NCBI GenBank assembly: GCA_017438975.1 | Contig: JAFRUH010000011.1 | Span: 1-64,000 of the forward strand | Length of the DNA: 64,000 nt | Source: Bacteroidales bacterium | Lineage (GTDB): Bacteria > Bacteroidota > Bacteroidia > Bacteroidales > UBA932 | Direction: 5' to 3' | Shown: positions 43,446 to 52,257 of the stretch, one piece after another | Layout of the letters: every line of letters begins with the position of its first letter | How positions within the stretch are numbered: the stretch's first letter is position 1 | Made by a program: the position numbers and the translations under genes | The notes under the pieces: model-generated | Seen by the model: the letters and a program-made list of their open reading frames with translations, nothing else | What the model was told of the DNA's origin: nothing | Database searches by the model: none

Positions 43446-44408
43446 ATGAGTACCAGAAGAGACTTCATGAAACAGCTGGCGGGAGCCGGTGCGCTCATCG
43501 CCACCTCCCAACTGCCGGCTTTCGCAGAGGACAACCCGGAAATCTTCCCCGAAAGAGGAAGGTATGAGCGGTTGTCCCTGAGCTACGGCGTGGTCCATAT
43601 CGGACTGGAAAAGCCCTTTTCGATCCTGCACATATCCGACTCGCACCTGACCGCCGCCTATGAGCATGAGAACGAGAAAAAGCAGAAACTGCACACCAGA
43701 CGGACCAAGACCTTCGGCGGGAGACAGGAAGAAGCCCTTGCCGACGCCCTCGCCTGGGCAAAGCAGCACGTCGACTTCGTCGTCCATACCGGCGACCTGA
43801 TCGACTGGCAGAGCGAGGCGAACTTCCACCTGGTCAGGAAGTTCTTCGGGGACTCCTATATCGGTTCCCTGGGCAACCACGAGTTCAGCCCCGACATGGG
43901 ATACAGCGAGCCGAAGGAAGAGCACACCGAGGCCTTCAAGGACAGGACGCGGGACCTTCTCCAGAGCGTCTATCCCTTCGACGTCCGGTTCCAGTCCCAG
44001 GTCGTGAACGGGGTGAATTTCATCACCCTGGACGACGTATACGGCTATGTCACGAAAGAGCAGGTCAAACGGTTCAAGAAAGAAGTGAAAAAGGGATTCC
44101 CGATCGTGCTCTGCATGCACGTTCCGTTCTTCTCAGACGACATGTGGCGCGCCAACGTCCGCTTCTGGGACGACAAGGGGCCTATGAACTACAGCGCCCT
44201 ACCGGAAATCAAGAGCGCCTACAAGGTCCAGCAGGAGGATAAGGTGACCCGGGACTTCATCTCCTACCTGAAGAAGGAGAAGCTTCTCAAATGCATCCTA
44301 GCAGGCCATCTGCATTACGATGTCCAGGACCAGTTCTCCCCTACCTGCCGGCAATATGTCGTCGCCGGAAGTTTCCTCTTCCACGGCGAAGAAATCCTTT
44401 TCATCTGA
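43446..44408 (+). CDS. Exported metallophosphoesterase (Tat-like signal)
   Basis: 320 residues of the calcineurin-like phosphoesterase family. Metal-site motifs in order: LHISDSHLT, VVHTGDLIDW, GNHEF, HVPFF and GHLHYD. The N-terminus STRRDFMKQLAGAGALI has a twin-arginine pattern, so export by the Tat system is likely. The substrate is unknown. The next gene starts one base after its stop. Confidence 0.88.
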   Translation: MSTRRDFMKQLAGAGALIATSQLPAFAEDNPEIFPERGRYERLSLSYGVVHIGLEKPFSILHISDSHLTAAYEHENEKKQKLHTRRTKTFGGRQEEALADALAWAKQHVDFVVHTGDLIDWQSEANFHLVRKFFGDSYIGSLGNHEFSPDMGYSEPKEEHTEAFKDRTRDLLQSVYPFDVRFQSQVVNGVNFITLDDVYGYVTKEQVKRFKKEVKKGFPIVLCMHVPFFSDDMWRANVRFWDDKGPMNYSALPEIKSAYKVQQEDKVTRDFISYLKKEKLLKCILAGHLHYDVQDQFSPTCRQYVVAGSFLFHGEEILFI

Positions 44409-44409
44409 T

Positions 44410-45270
44410 ATGGACATCCTGAAAACACTGGCCGTCGCGGGGGCGCTCGCCCTCGGAACGGCCCTCCTGCCCTCCTGCAACACCGGGGCACCCGTCAAGA
44501 CCGAAACCCTGGAATACGCGGATTCCACCGCCCACGCCTACGTGACCGTCCACCTGGAACTGCCCGAAGCGGTCACGGGGAAAGCCGGAAAGATCCGCGA
44601 AACGCTGATTGACGTCATGGACCGCCAGATGAGTGCGGTCGCCCCTGGTGAAGACGGGAGACTGTTCCCCGCCTATGAGGGAGACAGGACGAAGACGGAC
44701 GAACTCTTCACTTATTACCGTCAGCAGCTCATGCAAGTCATCGGCCGGCTCTCCCAGGAAGACGCCGACAGCCGGATCGCGTATATGGAAAACCCGGCTG
44801 AATCCGAAATGCCATCGTGGGGATACGAATTCAATCTCGAAAAGATTGCCGACACGGACCGTTACGCCGTCTTCTCCTCCCACAATTATCTCTATATGGG
44901 CGGAGCCCACGGAGGAGTCACGGGAGAGGGTTCGCTGACATTCGACAAAAAAGACGGACACCTGGTCCAATCCTTCCTCCGGCCGGACTGTCTCGACGAG
45001 ATCCAGCCCCTGCTCCGGCAGGGCCTGATGCGCTATTATGGAGAAAACGGTGAGGATTTCCCGGAAGAAAAGCTGATGGAACGCCTGCAGATCGAAGGGG
45101 ACAGAATTCCCCTTCCAGCCTGGAGCCCTTTCCCCACCGAAGAAGGCCTGACCTTTACCTACCAGCAGTACGAAATCGCCTGCTACGCCGATGGAATGCC
45201 CTCGTTCACAATTCCTTACAAGGATATCCTGCCCTTTATCGACAAAGAGGCGAAGAAACTGGTCAAATAA
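44410..45270 (+). CDS. DUF3298-type lipoprotein
   Basis: 286 residues with a lipoprotein signal (LGTALLPSC). The mature part has YLYMGGAHGGVTGEGSLTF, the typical DUF3298 core also found at the C-terminus of RsiV, and ends in IPYKDILPFID. In RsiV this fold binds lysozyme; a lysozyme-sensing or binding role here is only a possibility. The ATG at 44410 (MDILKTLAV) was chosen because it begins the signal and follows the phosphoesterase stop by one base. Confidence 0.8.
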   Translation: MDILKTLAVAGALALGTALLPSCNTGAPVKTETLEYADSTAHAYVTVHLELPEAVTGKAGKIRETLIDVMDRQMSAVAPGEDGRLFPAYEGDRTKTDELFTYYRQQLMQVIGRLSQEDADSRIAYMENPAESEMPSWGYEFNLEKIADTDRYAVFSSHNYLYMGGAHGGVTGEGSLTFDKKDGHLVQSFLRPDCLDEIQPLLRQGLMRYYGENGEDFPEEKLMERLQIEGDRIPLPAWSPFPTEEGLTFTYQQYEIACYADGMPSFTIPYKDILPFIDKEAKKLVK

Positions 45271-45282
45271 TAATCAATTGTT

Positions 45283-46038
45283 ATGAACATCAATCAAGTT
45301 GGAATCAAAAAAATCATCCGTCTTGTGCTGACGGTAGCGGTCCTTCTCCTGGTCGTGAGGCTGTGTACCAGCAACTTGGGGAGCGTCATCAACCTCCCCG
45401 GCGGTCTGGGCCAGGAGAGCAGTAACGATTCGGAAGGATCCGGGGGCTGGTTCAGTCCGAAAGGACAGACCGGCGGAACGACGTCAAACGTGGACGAACT
45501 GGACATCAAGGAACTGGAAAGGGAAATGGGCATCGGGACAAACAAAGGTCCCGCCACCACGACCACCACGACTACCACGACTACGACTTCTTCGGCATCA
45601 TCTCCCCTCGCCTTCAAGGGTATTCCCATGACCGGCACGCTTTCGGTTTTCGGGACGGAACTGGTCAAGGCAGGATTCAAGAATGCCGGGAACGGCACCT
45701 ATACCGGTGATTTCGCCGGATACAGCGGATGCAAGATAACGCCGTCCGGCAACAATCCGGTCCAGGAAGTCCGCGTCGATTTCCCGGTCATCTCCGATTG
45801 GGACGCCCTTGAGAAGGCCTATGATTCCCTTCAGGCCTCCCTTACCCAGAAATATGGGATCGAGCCGCAGACCTCGAGCGGCAGCAATGTCGCCGTCTAT
45901 AACCTTCCTAACGGAACCATCACCCTGGACGCCGATGTAAAGGACCGCTCCACCTGGCACGTGATCCTGAAATACGCGAATTCCCTTTCGCTTGCCACGC
46001 CCGGCACCCTTGGAAGGAATCCCATCGACGACCTGTAA
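45283..46038 (+). CDS. Membrane-anchored protein with a poly-Thr linker, unknown function
   Basis: 251 residues. One N-terminal helix (IIRLVLTVAVLLLVVRL) is followed by a low-complexity Gly/Ser region, an uninterrupted run of 11 Thr (about residues 91-101) and a compact C-terminal domain (IPMTGTLSVFGTELVKAGF; YSGCKITPSGNNPVQEVRVD; TWHVILKYANSLSLA). No family was recognised. Third gene of the phosphoesterase/DUF3298 group, with a terminator after it. Confidence 0.65.
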   Translation: MNINQVGIKKIIRLVLTVAVLLLVVRLCTSNLGSVINLPGGLGQESSNDSEGSGGWFSPKGQTGGTTSNVDELDIKELEREMGIGTNKGPATTTTTTTTTTTSSASSPLAFKGIPMTGTLSVFGTELVKAGFKNAGNGTYTGDFAGYSGCKITPSGNNPVQEVRVDFPVISDWDALEKAYDSLQASLTQKYGIEPQTSSGSNVAVYNLPNGTITLDADVKDRSTWHVILKYANSLSLATPGTLGRNPIDDL

Positions 46039-46062
46039 AGAACCAACTGATCCGATATATAA

Positions 46063-46099
46063 AAGAAGGCGGCCGGAAACGGTCGCCTTCTTGCCTTTG
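46063..46099 (+). terminator. Rho-independent terminator after the poly-Thr gene
   Basis: 13-bp stem with one mismatch (46063-46075 with 46080-46092), GAAA tetraloop, then GCCTTTG on the plus strand. It ends one base before the tRNA-Leu 3' end on the other strand. Confidence 0.75.
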
Positions 46100-46183
46100 T
46101 GCGCGAAATCAGAGTCGAACTGACACGCCCTTGCGGGCACTACCTCCTGAGAGTAGCGCGTCTACCAATTTCGCCATTCGCGC
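46100..46183 (-). tRNA. tRNA-Leu (anticodon CAG)
   Basis: 84 bases on the minus strand, class II with a long variable arm (TGCCCGCAAGGGCGT). The acceptor stem pairs GCGCGAA with TTCGCGC, discriminator A. The anticodon loop reads CTCAGGA, anticodon CAG. The T-arm contains AGTTCGACTCT. CCA is not encoded. Confidence 0.95.
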
Positions 46184-46195
46184 TTCAAGGGAATG

Positions 46196-46226
46196 CAAAA
46201 TTACAACTTTTTTTTGAATCTCCAAA
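46196..46226 (-). promoter_or_regulatory. Promoter of tRNA-Leu
   Basis: Minus strand TTTG (46223-46226), 19-base spacer, TAATTTTG (46196-46203), full consensus, ending 12 bases before the tRNA 5' end. Confidence 0.75.
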
Positions 46227-46246
46227 AAATGAGAGGGGAAATGCAC

Positions 46247-47056
46247 TCAGAAAACGACTTCGTGACGGATCCCGTCCTTCCATCCGCCCCCGGTAACGAG
46301 GATGTCGGTCAGCGCGCAGTCGACCTCGACTGTCAGGTCGCCGAGATCCCGGGCGGTCCAGTCGTACCCGGTCGCCGCGATATACTCTCCGAGGGCGAAG
46401 GTCCGGATCCCGCCGCCTTCTGACCGGACTTCCAACCGCAGCGAATCATCCGTCTGACGGGGCAGGAAGACCCTGTATTCCCTCACCAGCGGTCTCGTCC
46501 CGCCCTGCAGGGGAACCCCGATCGGCGGGATGCAGGAAAAATCCCCCTCCAGCGGCTCTCCCGGCCCTGAATAGCCCCCGATATGCCCCCGGATGGTCAT
46601 CGTATAGGGAGCCAGGGCTCCGAATGGTCCGTCGATCCGGAGCGTCAGGCAGCAGTAATCCTTCTGGGGAAGCACCTTGCAGAAAGCCGTTTCCCCGTCC
46701 GTATCGACGTCCCCGCGCCACCAGGTCAAGGGCGGGGAGCCGTGGCCGGCGGGAATCTCCACCCCGCTGTCAAACATCCCTTCGTCGCCGGCCACGACCC
46801 ATACCCTGACCCGTTTGTCGGGAACCACAATCTGAAAGAAACCGGAGCAATCCTCTTCATCCAACCATCCGGTATAATCCGTACGCTCCCCTTCCACCCG
46901 CAGCAGCACGGGGTAGTCCTCGTCACGGACTTTCTCCCGCACCGCCGTCAGGTCCAGGCCCAGCGCACAGGGACATCCGCTCCGGTCCTCCTTGACGCTG
47001 CAGGACAGCGGAAGGACCGAAACTACGAGCAGGCACATGATCCGTTCAAAACACAT
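46247..47056 (-). CDS. FimB/Mfa2-like fimbrial anchor lipoprotein
   Basis: 269 residues with a lipoprotein signal (LLVVSVLPLSC) and the signature-like SVKEDRSGCPC just after the lipid-carrying Cys, as in Mfa2/FimB anchors of Bacteroidales type V pili. Two beta-rich halves follow, the usual fimbrillin layout. The ATG at 47056 is preferred to the TTG at 47068. It overlaps the DUF3575 gene by 11 bases. No major fimbrillin gene lies beside it, so the locus may make a short appendage or a surface receptor. Confidence 0.75.
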   Translation of the reverse strand: MCFERIMCLLVVSVLPLSCSVKEDRSGCPCALGLDLTAVREKVRDEDYPVLLRVEGERTDYTGWLDEEDCSGFFQIVVPDKRVRVWVVAGDEGMFDSGVEIPAGHGSPPLTWWRGDVDTDGETAFCKVLPQKDYCCLTLRIDGPFGALAPYTMTIRGHIGGYSGPGEPLEGDFSCIPPIGVPLQGGTRPLVREYRVFLPRQTDDSLRLEVRSEGGGIRTFALGEYIAATGYDWTARDLGDLTVEVDCALTDILVTGGGWKDGIRHEVVF

Positions 47057-47600
47057 ACACAAGCGCAAGGATCATGTCATTGGGGAGGAAGAATACCTTC
47101 TCCCCCGCATCGGTGGTCAGGCCGCAGACCGGACAGGCATAGACCGTATACCGGTCATAGCCGCCCCAGAAGCCGATCCCGAAATCCAGGTTCAGGTGCG
47201 GATGGAGCATATAGGAATACCCGGCCGAAAGGCCCGCCCCGTAGCGGTCCCCCTCCCTCGTTTCGGGAGAGACGATCCCGCCGCGGTTGTATTCCTGGTA
47301 CTGGAGGCTGCCGGCCATCCACCATCCCGAATACACGTTCCAGGGCCAGTACCGGACCCCTGCCCGGTAGAGCTGCTGCCGAGCGGAAACCGGCTCCGGC
47401 GTCCCCGCCCGGAAGAGGAAGGGGTTGTACTTCATCCCCGCATCGACGCTCCAGCGGCGCGACAGGGCCGCCGAGGCCGTGATGTTCATCGTCCCGAACC
47501 CGGCATAGTCCGCGACATTGGTCCCGACGCTGTAGTTCTGGGCCGCCAGGGGTAGCAGGAAAAAGAGCGAACCCGTCAGGCAAATCAATATCCTTTTCAT
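47046..47600 (-). CDS. DUF3575-type outer-membrane barrel protein
   Basis: 184 residues with a signal peptide (MKRILICLTGSLFFLLPLAAQ) and alternating strands ending in aromatic residues (MILALVYVF). Segments such as RWSVDAGMKYNPFLF and YSGWWMAGSLQYQEYN match DUF3575 proteins, which accompany fimbrillin genes in Bacteroidales. The ATG at 47600 comes two bases after the upstream stop. Role inferred: outer-membrane partner of the fimbria-like lipoproteins. Confidence 0.78.
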   Translation of the reverse strand: MKRILICLTGSLFFLLPLAAQNYSVGTNVADYAGFGTMNITASAALSRRWSVDAGMKYNPFLFRAGTPEPVSARQQLYRAGVRYWPWNVYSGWWMAGSLQYQEYNRGGIVSPETREGDRYGAGLSAGYSYMLHPHLNLDFGIGFWGGYDRYTVYACPVCGLTTDAGEKVFFLPNDMILALVYVF

Positions 47601-47602
47601 GG

Positions 47603-49174
47603 TCAATTGTCTGAATATCTGTCAAATACTTGGTCGATGACGCTTTGGTATCCCGGATACAGGGAATTCAGTTTATCCCGGAGCTTATCCCGGCTGTCCA
47701 CCTCGGAGGTCAGTGCCCGGAAGATCTGCTCCCGGCCCAGTCCCCGCTCGTCCAAATACCGAAGGATCTGGGGGCGGAACCAGAAGGAACTCCCGAAGGT
47801 CGGTGTCACGCCGCCGTAACGCTCCCGGAACATCTTCGCCTGGTTGAAATAGGCCCACATCTCGCCCACCTCGCAGCATCCGGCATCCTTGTCAGACCCC
47901 GTCCCGTAGCTCTCCCCGCCCGAAAGCACGAAAGAAGCGATAATATAGGCGATGTAGCGGTCCCAGTAGGCGTTTCCGACCTGGGCGTAGTGGCTGGCAT
48001 GGGACATCTCATGGGTCACGGCCTGGTAGAGATCGGCGTACTCGACGGCGTCTTTCGTGCCGATCGTAATGTCCGGGACAAAATGCCGGAGGATCCCGGT
48101 GTAGTTCCCGAGATACTCGGTCAGGAGCTTGTTCTCCAGGAAGGCGCCGTGATGGAGCATGCAGGTGCTGCTGGAAGACAGGTGCGGGAAAATCCAGAAC
48201 CTCAGGTCCTTGGGCGGAGCCTTGATGTCCATGTCCTCCTCCTTGCACCGTTCGTAATACTCGTAGGCGGCGTTGTTGACGACGCAGCGGCGGAACAGGG
48301 CGCCGTCCGATGCGGAGGTGACGTTCAGGTCGACTCCCTCCGGTCCGTTCTTTCCGAGGGTCGAGACGGAAGCGGGGACCAGGATCAGGTTGATTCCGAT
48401 CCCGAAGCCCTTCTCATTCTTGAAAACCAGCCGGTAACGCGGTTCGGTCGAGAAGGATGCCGGAATCTCGTAATAGCCGTCCCGGTCCGTCCAGGCCGAC
48501 GAAAACTTGACGAAGGTATTGCAGGAAACCCGCACGCCCGCGACCCCGAACGGCTTCCCCCCGTTGGCGTCCGGATCCTCGATCGTAATCCGTCCGGAAG
48601 GATGGAAACTCTCCCCGCGCACCGCCGGGACAAGCAGGTCCGCATTGCCCGTCAGCCGGTACGACTCGCGTTCGACCGCCTCCCAGTCTATTCCGTCTCC
48701 ACCCCGCGTCGGCCCCGCATGCTCGGCGATGTAGCACTGGTCGATCAGCTCGCAGCGGATTCCCTCGGGGAGGCTGAAACCGGCCGGAACGACCGTGTAC
48801 TGCCAGGTAATCAGGTCCTTCCCCACTTCCGGGTCATGGTAATAATCCCCTTCCCGGACGATCTGGTAATCCAGCGGATGGTCGAAGAGCTGGAGTCCCA
48901 GGGCGACCAGTTCCTCGTACTGGTCCTTCGTAGGAAGGATCCGGACATAAAGGTCCGTCGGAGTAATGTCCACGCGCTCGGCACGGGTCGGATAGAGGGA
49001 TTGCAGGGCGCGGGTGATGTTCCTGACGGCGTAGGGATCCTCCATGCGCCCGCCCAGTTCGATCATCCCGTGGTAGACCGCCCCTGCCGTGCCCGGGGTC
49101 TCCGGGGAGAGGACCTCCTTCCGGCAGGCGACAAGCAGCGGCAGGATCAGCAGCCAAAGGTGAAGTTGTTTCAT
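47603..49174 (-). CDS. Surface lipoprotein with zinc-metallopeptidase motif (HExxH)
   Basis: 523 residues with a lipoprotein signal (MKQLHLWLLILPLLVAC). A regulatory-like beta domain in the middle (GVRVSCNTFVKFSSAWTDRDG YYEIPA region) precedes a domain with HEMSHASHY and, about 50 residues later, CCEVGEMWAYF, which could give the third zinc ligand. This would be a gluzincin-type peptidase at the surface. It is first in a three-gene unit with the DUF3575 and Mfa2-like genes. Proteolysis is inferred from the motif; a processing role for fimbria-like subunits is possible. Confidence 0.75.
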   Translation of the reverse strand: MKQLHLWLLILPLLVACRKEVLSPETPGTAGAVYHGMIELGGRMEDPYAVRNITRALQSLYPTRAERVDITPTDLYVRILPTKDQYEELVALGLQLFDHPLDYQIVREGDYYHDPEVGKDLITWQYTVVPAGFSLPEGIRCELIDQCYIAEHAGPTRGGDGIDWEAVERESYRLTGNADLLVPAVRGESFHPSGRITIEDPDANGGKPFGVAGVRVSCNTFVKFSSAWTDRDGYYEIPASFSTEPRYRLVFKNEKGFGIGINLILVPASVSTLGKNGPEGVDLNVTSASDGALFRRCVVNNAAYEYYERCKEEDMDIKAPPKDLRFWIFPHLSSSSTCMLHHGAFLENKLLTEYLGNYTGILRHFVPDITIGTKDAVEYADLYQAVTHEMSHASHYAQVGNAYWDRYIAYIIASFVLSGGESYGTGSDKDAGCCEVGEMWAYFNQAKMFRERYGGVTPTFGSSFWFRPQILRYLDERGLGREQIFRALTSEVDSRDKLRDKLNSLYPGYQSVIDQVFDRYSDN

Positions 49175-49192
49175 AGTCCGATCATTTTTCCG

Positions 49193-49200
49193 CAAAGCTA
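49193..49200 (-). promoter_or_regulatory. -7 element of the metallopeptidase/DUF3575/Mfa2-like operon
   Basis: Minus strand TAGCTTTG matches TAnnTTTG, 19 bases before the ATG at 49174. The -33 region is weak. Confidence 0.55.
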
Positions 49201-49256
49201 CGGGAGAAGAGCCGTTTGCAGAAAAATCAAACGTTTAAGTTCCAAAATCGGCCGCT

Positions 49257-49288
49257 CTTGCGGATGAGAGGCCGATTTATTATCTTTG
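49257..49288 (+). promoter_or_regulatory. Promoter of the histidine phosphatase gene
   Basis: CTTG (49257-49260, one mismatch), 20-base spacer, TATCTTTG (49281-49288); leader about 17 bases to the ATG. Confidence 0.65.
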
Positions 49289-49310
49289 CAGACGGTAATA
49301 TCTGTAAATA

Positions 49311-50609
49311 ATGAAACATCCTTTCCGTCCCCTGCTCCTTGCCGCCGCATTCCTGGTCCTTACCCAAACGGTTCACGCACAGATGGATCCGTCCCGATAT
49401 GACACCGATCCGGACTGGGGCACAAGCGTTTATCATCCCTATGTCTTTCCGGAGATCCGGGATACGAAGGCACCCCGGGGATTCAAGCCGTTCTACATCA
49501 GTCATTACGGTCGCCACGGCTCCCGCCACCAGACGGAAAGCAACGGGAAATACGCCTATGAAATCCTCTCGAAAGCGGACAGCGAAGGAATCCTGACCGA
49601 CAAGGGAAAGGCGTTATACAAAGATGTCAAGACCCTTTATGATGAGCACGTCGGGCTCTGGGGAGAACTGACCGGGAGGGGCGCCCGGGAGCACCGCCTG
49701 CTCGCCCGCCGCATGCGCTCCCGCTTCCCCGCCGTCTTCCGAGGCCGGAAGCGCAGGGAGGTCTTCTGCCAGGCCAGCACGGTCCCGAGATGTATCGTCA
49801 GCATGGCGAACTTCACGTCCAGCCTCCAGCGCGAATCCCCCCGCCTCAACTTCGACTATGTGACCGGTGAGAAATACCTGGACATCCTCGCCCACAGTTT
49901 CTACAAGTCCAGTGAGATCTTCGCAGCCGACAACCGTCTCTTCGATTCCCTCGTCCGGGCGAACTTCAATTCCGACCGCTTCTTCCGGACCTTCTTTACC
50001 GGGAACAAGGAAAAAGTCGGGGCGGTCGTCTCCGATACCACCCGCTTCTTCAAGGCCCTCTACACCGCCGGCGCCGTCTGCGGATGCCTTGAAATACCGG
50101 GCCTCAACCTCTACAAGAACCACCTGACCAAAGACGAGGTCATCCCCCTCGCGAATGCCTACAACAACCGGATCTTCGGCAACTACGGCCACTCGATCGA
50201 ATTCGGAAACCGCTGCTCCTGGGCAGCGAAATGGCTCCTGGAGGATATCGTGACCCGGGCCGACCGAGCCCTCGAGCCGGAAAGCGGCATCGCCGCCGAC
50301 CTCCGGTTCGGCCACGACACCGGAATCATGCCCCTCGCCGCCCTGATCCGCCTGGAAGGCTTCGACAAACCGGTTTCCAGGTTCGAAGCCCACAAGTACT
50401 TCGACACCTCCGTCATGATGACGATGGCGACCAACATCCAGTTCATCTTCTACCGGAACCGCACCGGAGAAGTCCTTGTGAAGATCCTCTATAACGAAAA
50501 AGAGACCCTCCTGGCAGGTATTCCCGCCTATGAAGGTCCCTTTTACCGTTGGAGCGAGCTGAGAGCGTATTTCGAATCGCTCTTCGCCGACAAATCGGAT
50601 CCGGTCTAG
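49311..50609 (+). CDS. Secreted histidine-acid phosphatase family protein (MINPP/phytase-like)
   Basis: 432 residues with a signal peptide (MKHPFRPLLLAAAFLVLTQTVHA). The catalytic motif YGRHGSR sits at residues 67-72, and the distal RFGHDTGIMPL supplies the His-Asp pair. The layout resembles multiple-inositol-polyphosphate phosphatases and other branch-2 histidine phosphatases; MINPPs usually read HAE where this has HDT, so phytate as the substrate is uncertain. The stop overlaps that of deoC tail to tail by 4 bases. Confidence 0.85.
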   Translation: MKHPFRPLLLAAAFLVLTQTVHAQMDPSRYDTDPDWGTSVYHPYVFPEIRDTKAPRGFKPFYISHYGRHGSRHQTESNGKYAYEILSKADSEGILTDKGKALYKDVKTLYDEHVGLWGELTGRGAREHRLLARRMRSRFPAVFRGRKRREVFCQASTVPRCIVSMANFTSSLQRESPRLNFDYVTGEKYLDILAHSFYKSSEIFAADNRLFDSLVRANFNSDRFFRTFFTGNKEKVGAVVSDTTRFFKALYTAGAVCGCLEIPGLNLYKNHLTKDEVIPLANAYNNRIFGNYGHSIEFGNRCSWAAKWLLEDIVTRADRALEPESGIAADLRFGHDTGIMPLAALIRLEGFDKPVSRFEAHKYFDTSVMMTMATNIQFIFYRNRTGEVLVKILYNEKETLLAGIPAYEGPFYRWSELRAYFESLFADKSDPV

Positions 50610-51493
50610 AAGAAGGATACGGTCTTCTGCTCGACCGCGGAAAGCAGCTGGTTGGCGAGCCGGCTGACACCGAGCCGGAACAGGTCCTTGTTCAGCCACT
50701 CCTTTCCGAGGATCGAAGACACGATGGAATAGTAGCAGACGGCGTCCATCGCGGAGGAAATGCCTCCCGCGGCCTTGAATCCGACCTTCCTTCCCGTCTT
50801 CTCGTAGAAAAGCTTGATGCAGTCGCACATGATCACCGCCGCCGTCGGGGTGGCGTTGACCTCGACCTTTCCCGTAGAAGTCTTGATGAAATCCGCACCG
50901 TTCTCCATCGCGAGGAAAGAAGCCTCGGCGATGAGTTCGGGAGTCACCAGCAGACCGGTCTCGAGGATGACCTTGAGAATGATCTTTCGCTCCGGGAAGA
51001 CATGGTCGATGCAGGAGCGGGCGGCGGCGATTTCCTGGCCGGCCGTCTCCAGGTCCCCTGCAAGGAAAGAGTTGAGAGCCAATACGATATCCACCTCATC
51101 AGCACCGGCGCGGACCGCCTTTTCAATCTCGAGAAGTTTCACGTCGAGGAAACTCTGCGAGGTCGGGAAGCAACCCGCCGTCACCGTAACATGGACCTCC
51201 GGGCAATGGCAGCACTCCCTGAGGACAGCGGCGAAATTCGGATAGACACAGACCGAAGCGGGATAAGGGAAATCCGGGTATTCCACCTTGAAGGCGTTGA
51301 CCTTTTCCATCAGCTTCGTGACCGACTCGTTCGTATCGGTCGTCTTGAGGGTCGTAAGGTCCATGAGGCCGAAGCACTCCTTGTAAATGGTTTCGGAGGC
51401 GACGCTCTCCAGATTGGCGGCGATGACCTCGAGCCGCCTTTCGATCGATTCTTTGTCCGGAACGTATCCGTACTTGTTCAATAATGTAGACAT
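50606..51493 (-). CDS. deoC: Deoxyribose-phosphate aldolase
   Basis: Class I aldolase of deoxynucleoside breakdown, 295 residues, a little longer than the E. coli enzyme because of an N-terminal helical extension. The Schiff-base Lys is in FIKTSTGK, the second active-site Lys in VGFKAAGG, and an active-site Asp is expected in EVDIVLALN. The ATG at 51493 was chosen over upstream frame that runs into the radical SAM gene. Last gene of the ftsY-pheT run. Confidence 0.95.
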   Translation of the reverse strand: MSTLLNKYGYVPDKESIERRLEVIAANLESVASETIYKECFGLMDLTTLKTTDTNESVTKLMEKVNAFKVEYPDFPYPASVCVYPNFAAVLRECCHCPEVHVTVTAGCFPTSQSFLDVKLLEIEKAVRAGADEVDIVLALNSFLAGDLETAGQEIAAARSCIDHVFPERKIILKVILETGLLVTPELIAEASFLAMENGADFIKTSTGKVEVNATPTAAVIMCDCIKLFYEKTGRKVGFKAAGGISSAMDAVCYYSIVSSILGKEWLNKDLFRLGVSRLANQLLSAVEQKTVSFF

Positions 51494-51504
51494 ATCCTGA
51501 AAAA

Positions 51505-52254
51505 TTATCCTTTGATCTGAATGTTGAATCCTTCTTCGAGAAGCGGAAGGACGAGCGTCCTCATCTCCTCCGCCGTATATTTCCGCAGCCCTTCGGCCGG
51601 TGTCTCCCGGTCGATTGTATAGACCATCACCTCCCTCGGCCGGAGATGCCGGACGATGTCCATCCACCTTTCCGCCATCGCGGCCGAATCGACCCCGGGT
51701 CCCCGCAGGAACATCGTCTGGAGCACGAAATCCCCCTTGAACTTCTCCATGTTGCGGACTACGGCCTCGACGCTGTAGCGCCCCTGGGGCCGGTTGATCT
51801 TCTTCGCGTCCTCCGTCGTGACCGCGTCCAGCTTGAGGATCGGATTATCAACCTTCCGGAGCGCCTCGAAGACTTCTTTCCGTCCGAGACGGGTCGCATT
51901 GGTCAGCACCGAAACCTTCGCCAGCGGATAGTACAGATCCCGCAGCTTGAGAACGTCTTCCACCATCCGGGGGAACTCGGGATTGAGCGTCGGCTCCCCG
52001 TCCCCGCTGAAGGTGATCGAATCGATCGGGGTCCCCTCCTCCAGGCACTCGGTCAGTTTGGCGGCAAGCGCCGTCTTGAGCTCCCGGGCCGAAGGGAGCC
52101 TCGTGTCGGCTCGGCCGTCCCTGTTCCATCCGCATTCGCAGTAGATGCAGTCGAAATTGCACAGTTTCCCTTTCTCGGGAAGGACGTTGATCCCGAGCGA
52201 GGATCCGAGCCGCCTCGAGAATATCGGACCGAAAACCAATTCTTCCCGCATCAT
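51505..52254 (-). CDS. Radical SAM protein (COG0731-like)
   Basis: 249 residues. The [4Fe-4S]/SAM motif is CNFDCIYCECGW (Cys-x3-Cys-x2-Cys, residues 32-39). Before it stands FGPIFSRRLGSSLGIN, and after it the SAM-binding SITFSGDGEPTLNPEF. This pattern belongs to the COG0731 group, related to wyosine-pathway enzymes, but the bacterial members are uncharacterised. It lies 3 bases after the amidohydrolase gene. The reaction is unknown. Confidence 0.88.
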   Translation of the reverse strand: MMREELVFGPIFSRRLGSSLGINVLPEKGKLCNFDCIYCECGWNRDGRADTRLPSARELKTALAAKLTECLEEGTPIDSITFSGDGEPTLNPEFPRMVEDVLKLRDLYYPLAKVSVLTNATRLGRKEVFEALRKVDNPILKLDAVTTEDAKKINRPQGRYSVEAVVRNMEKFKGDFVLQTMFLRGPGVDSAAMAERWMDIVRHLRPREVMVYTIDRETPAEGLRKYTAEEMRTLVLPLLEEGFNIQIKG

Positions 52255-52257
52255 AGG

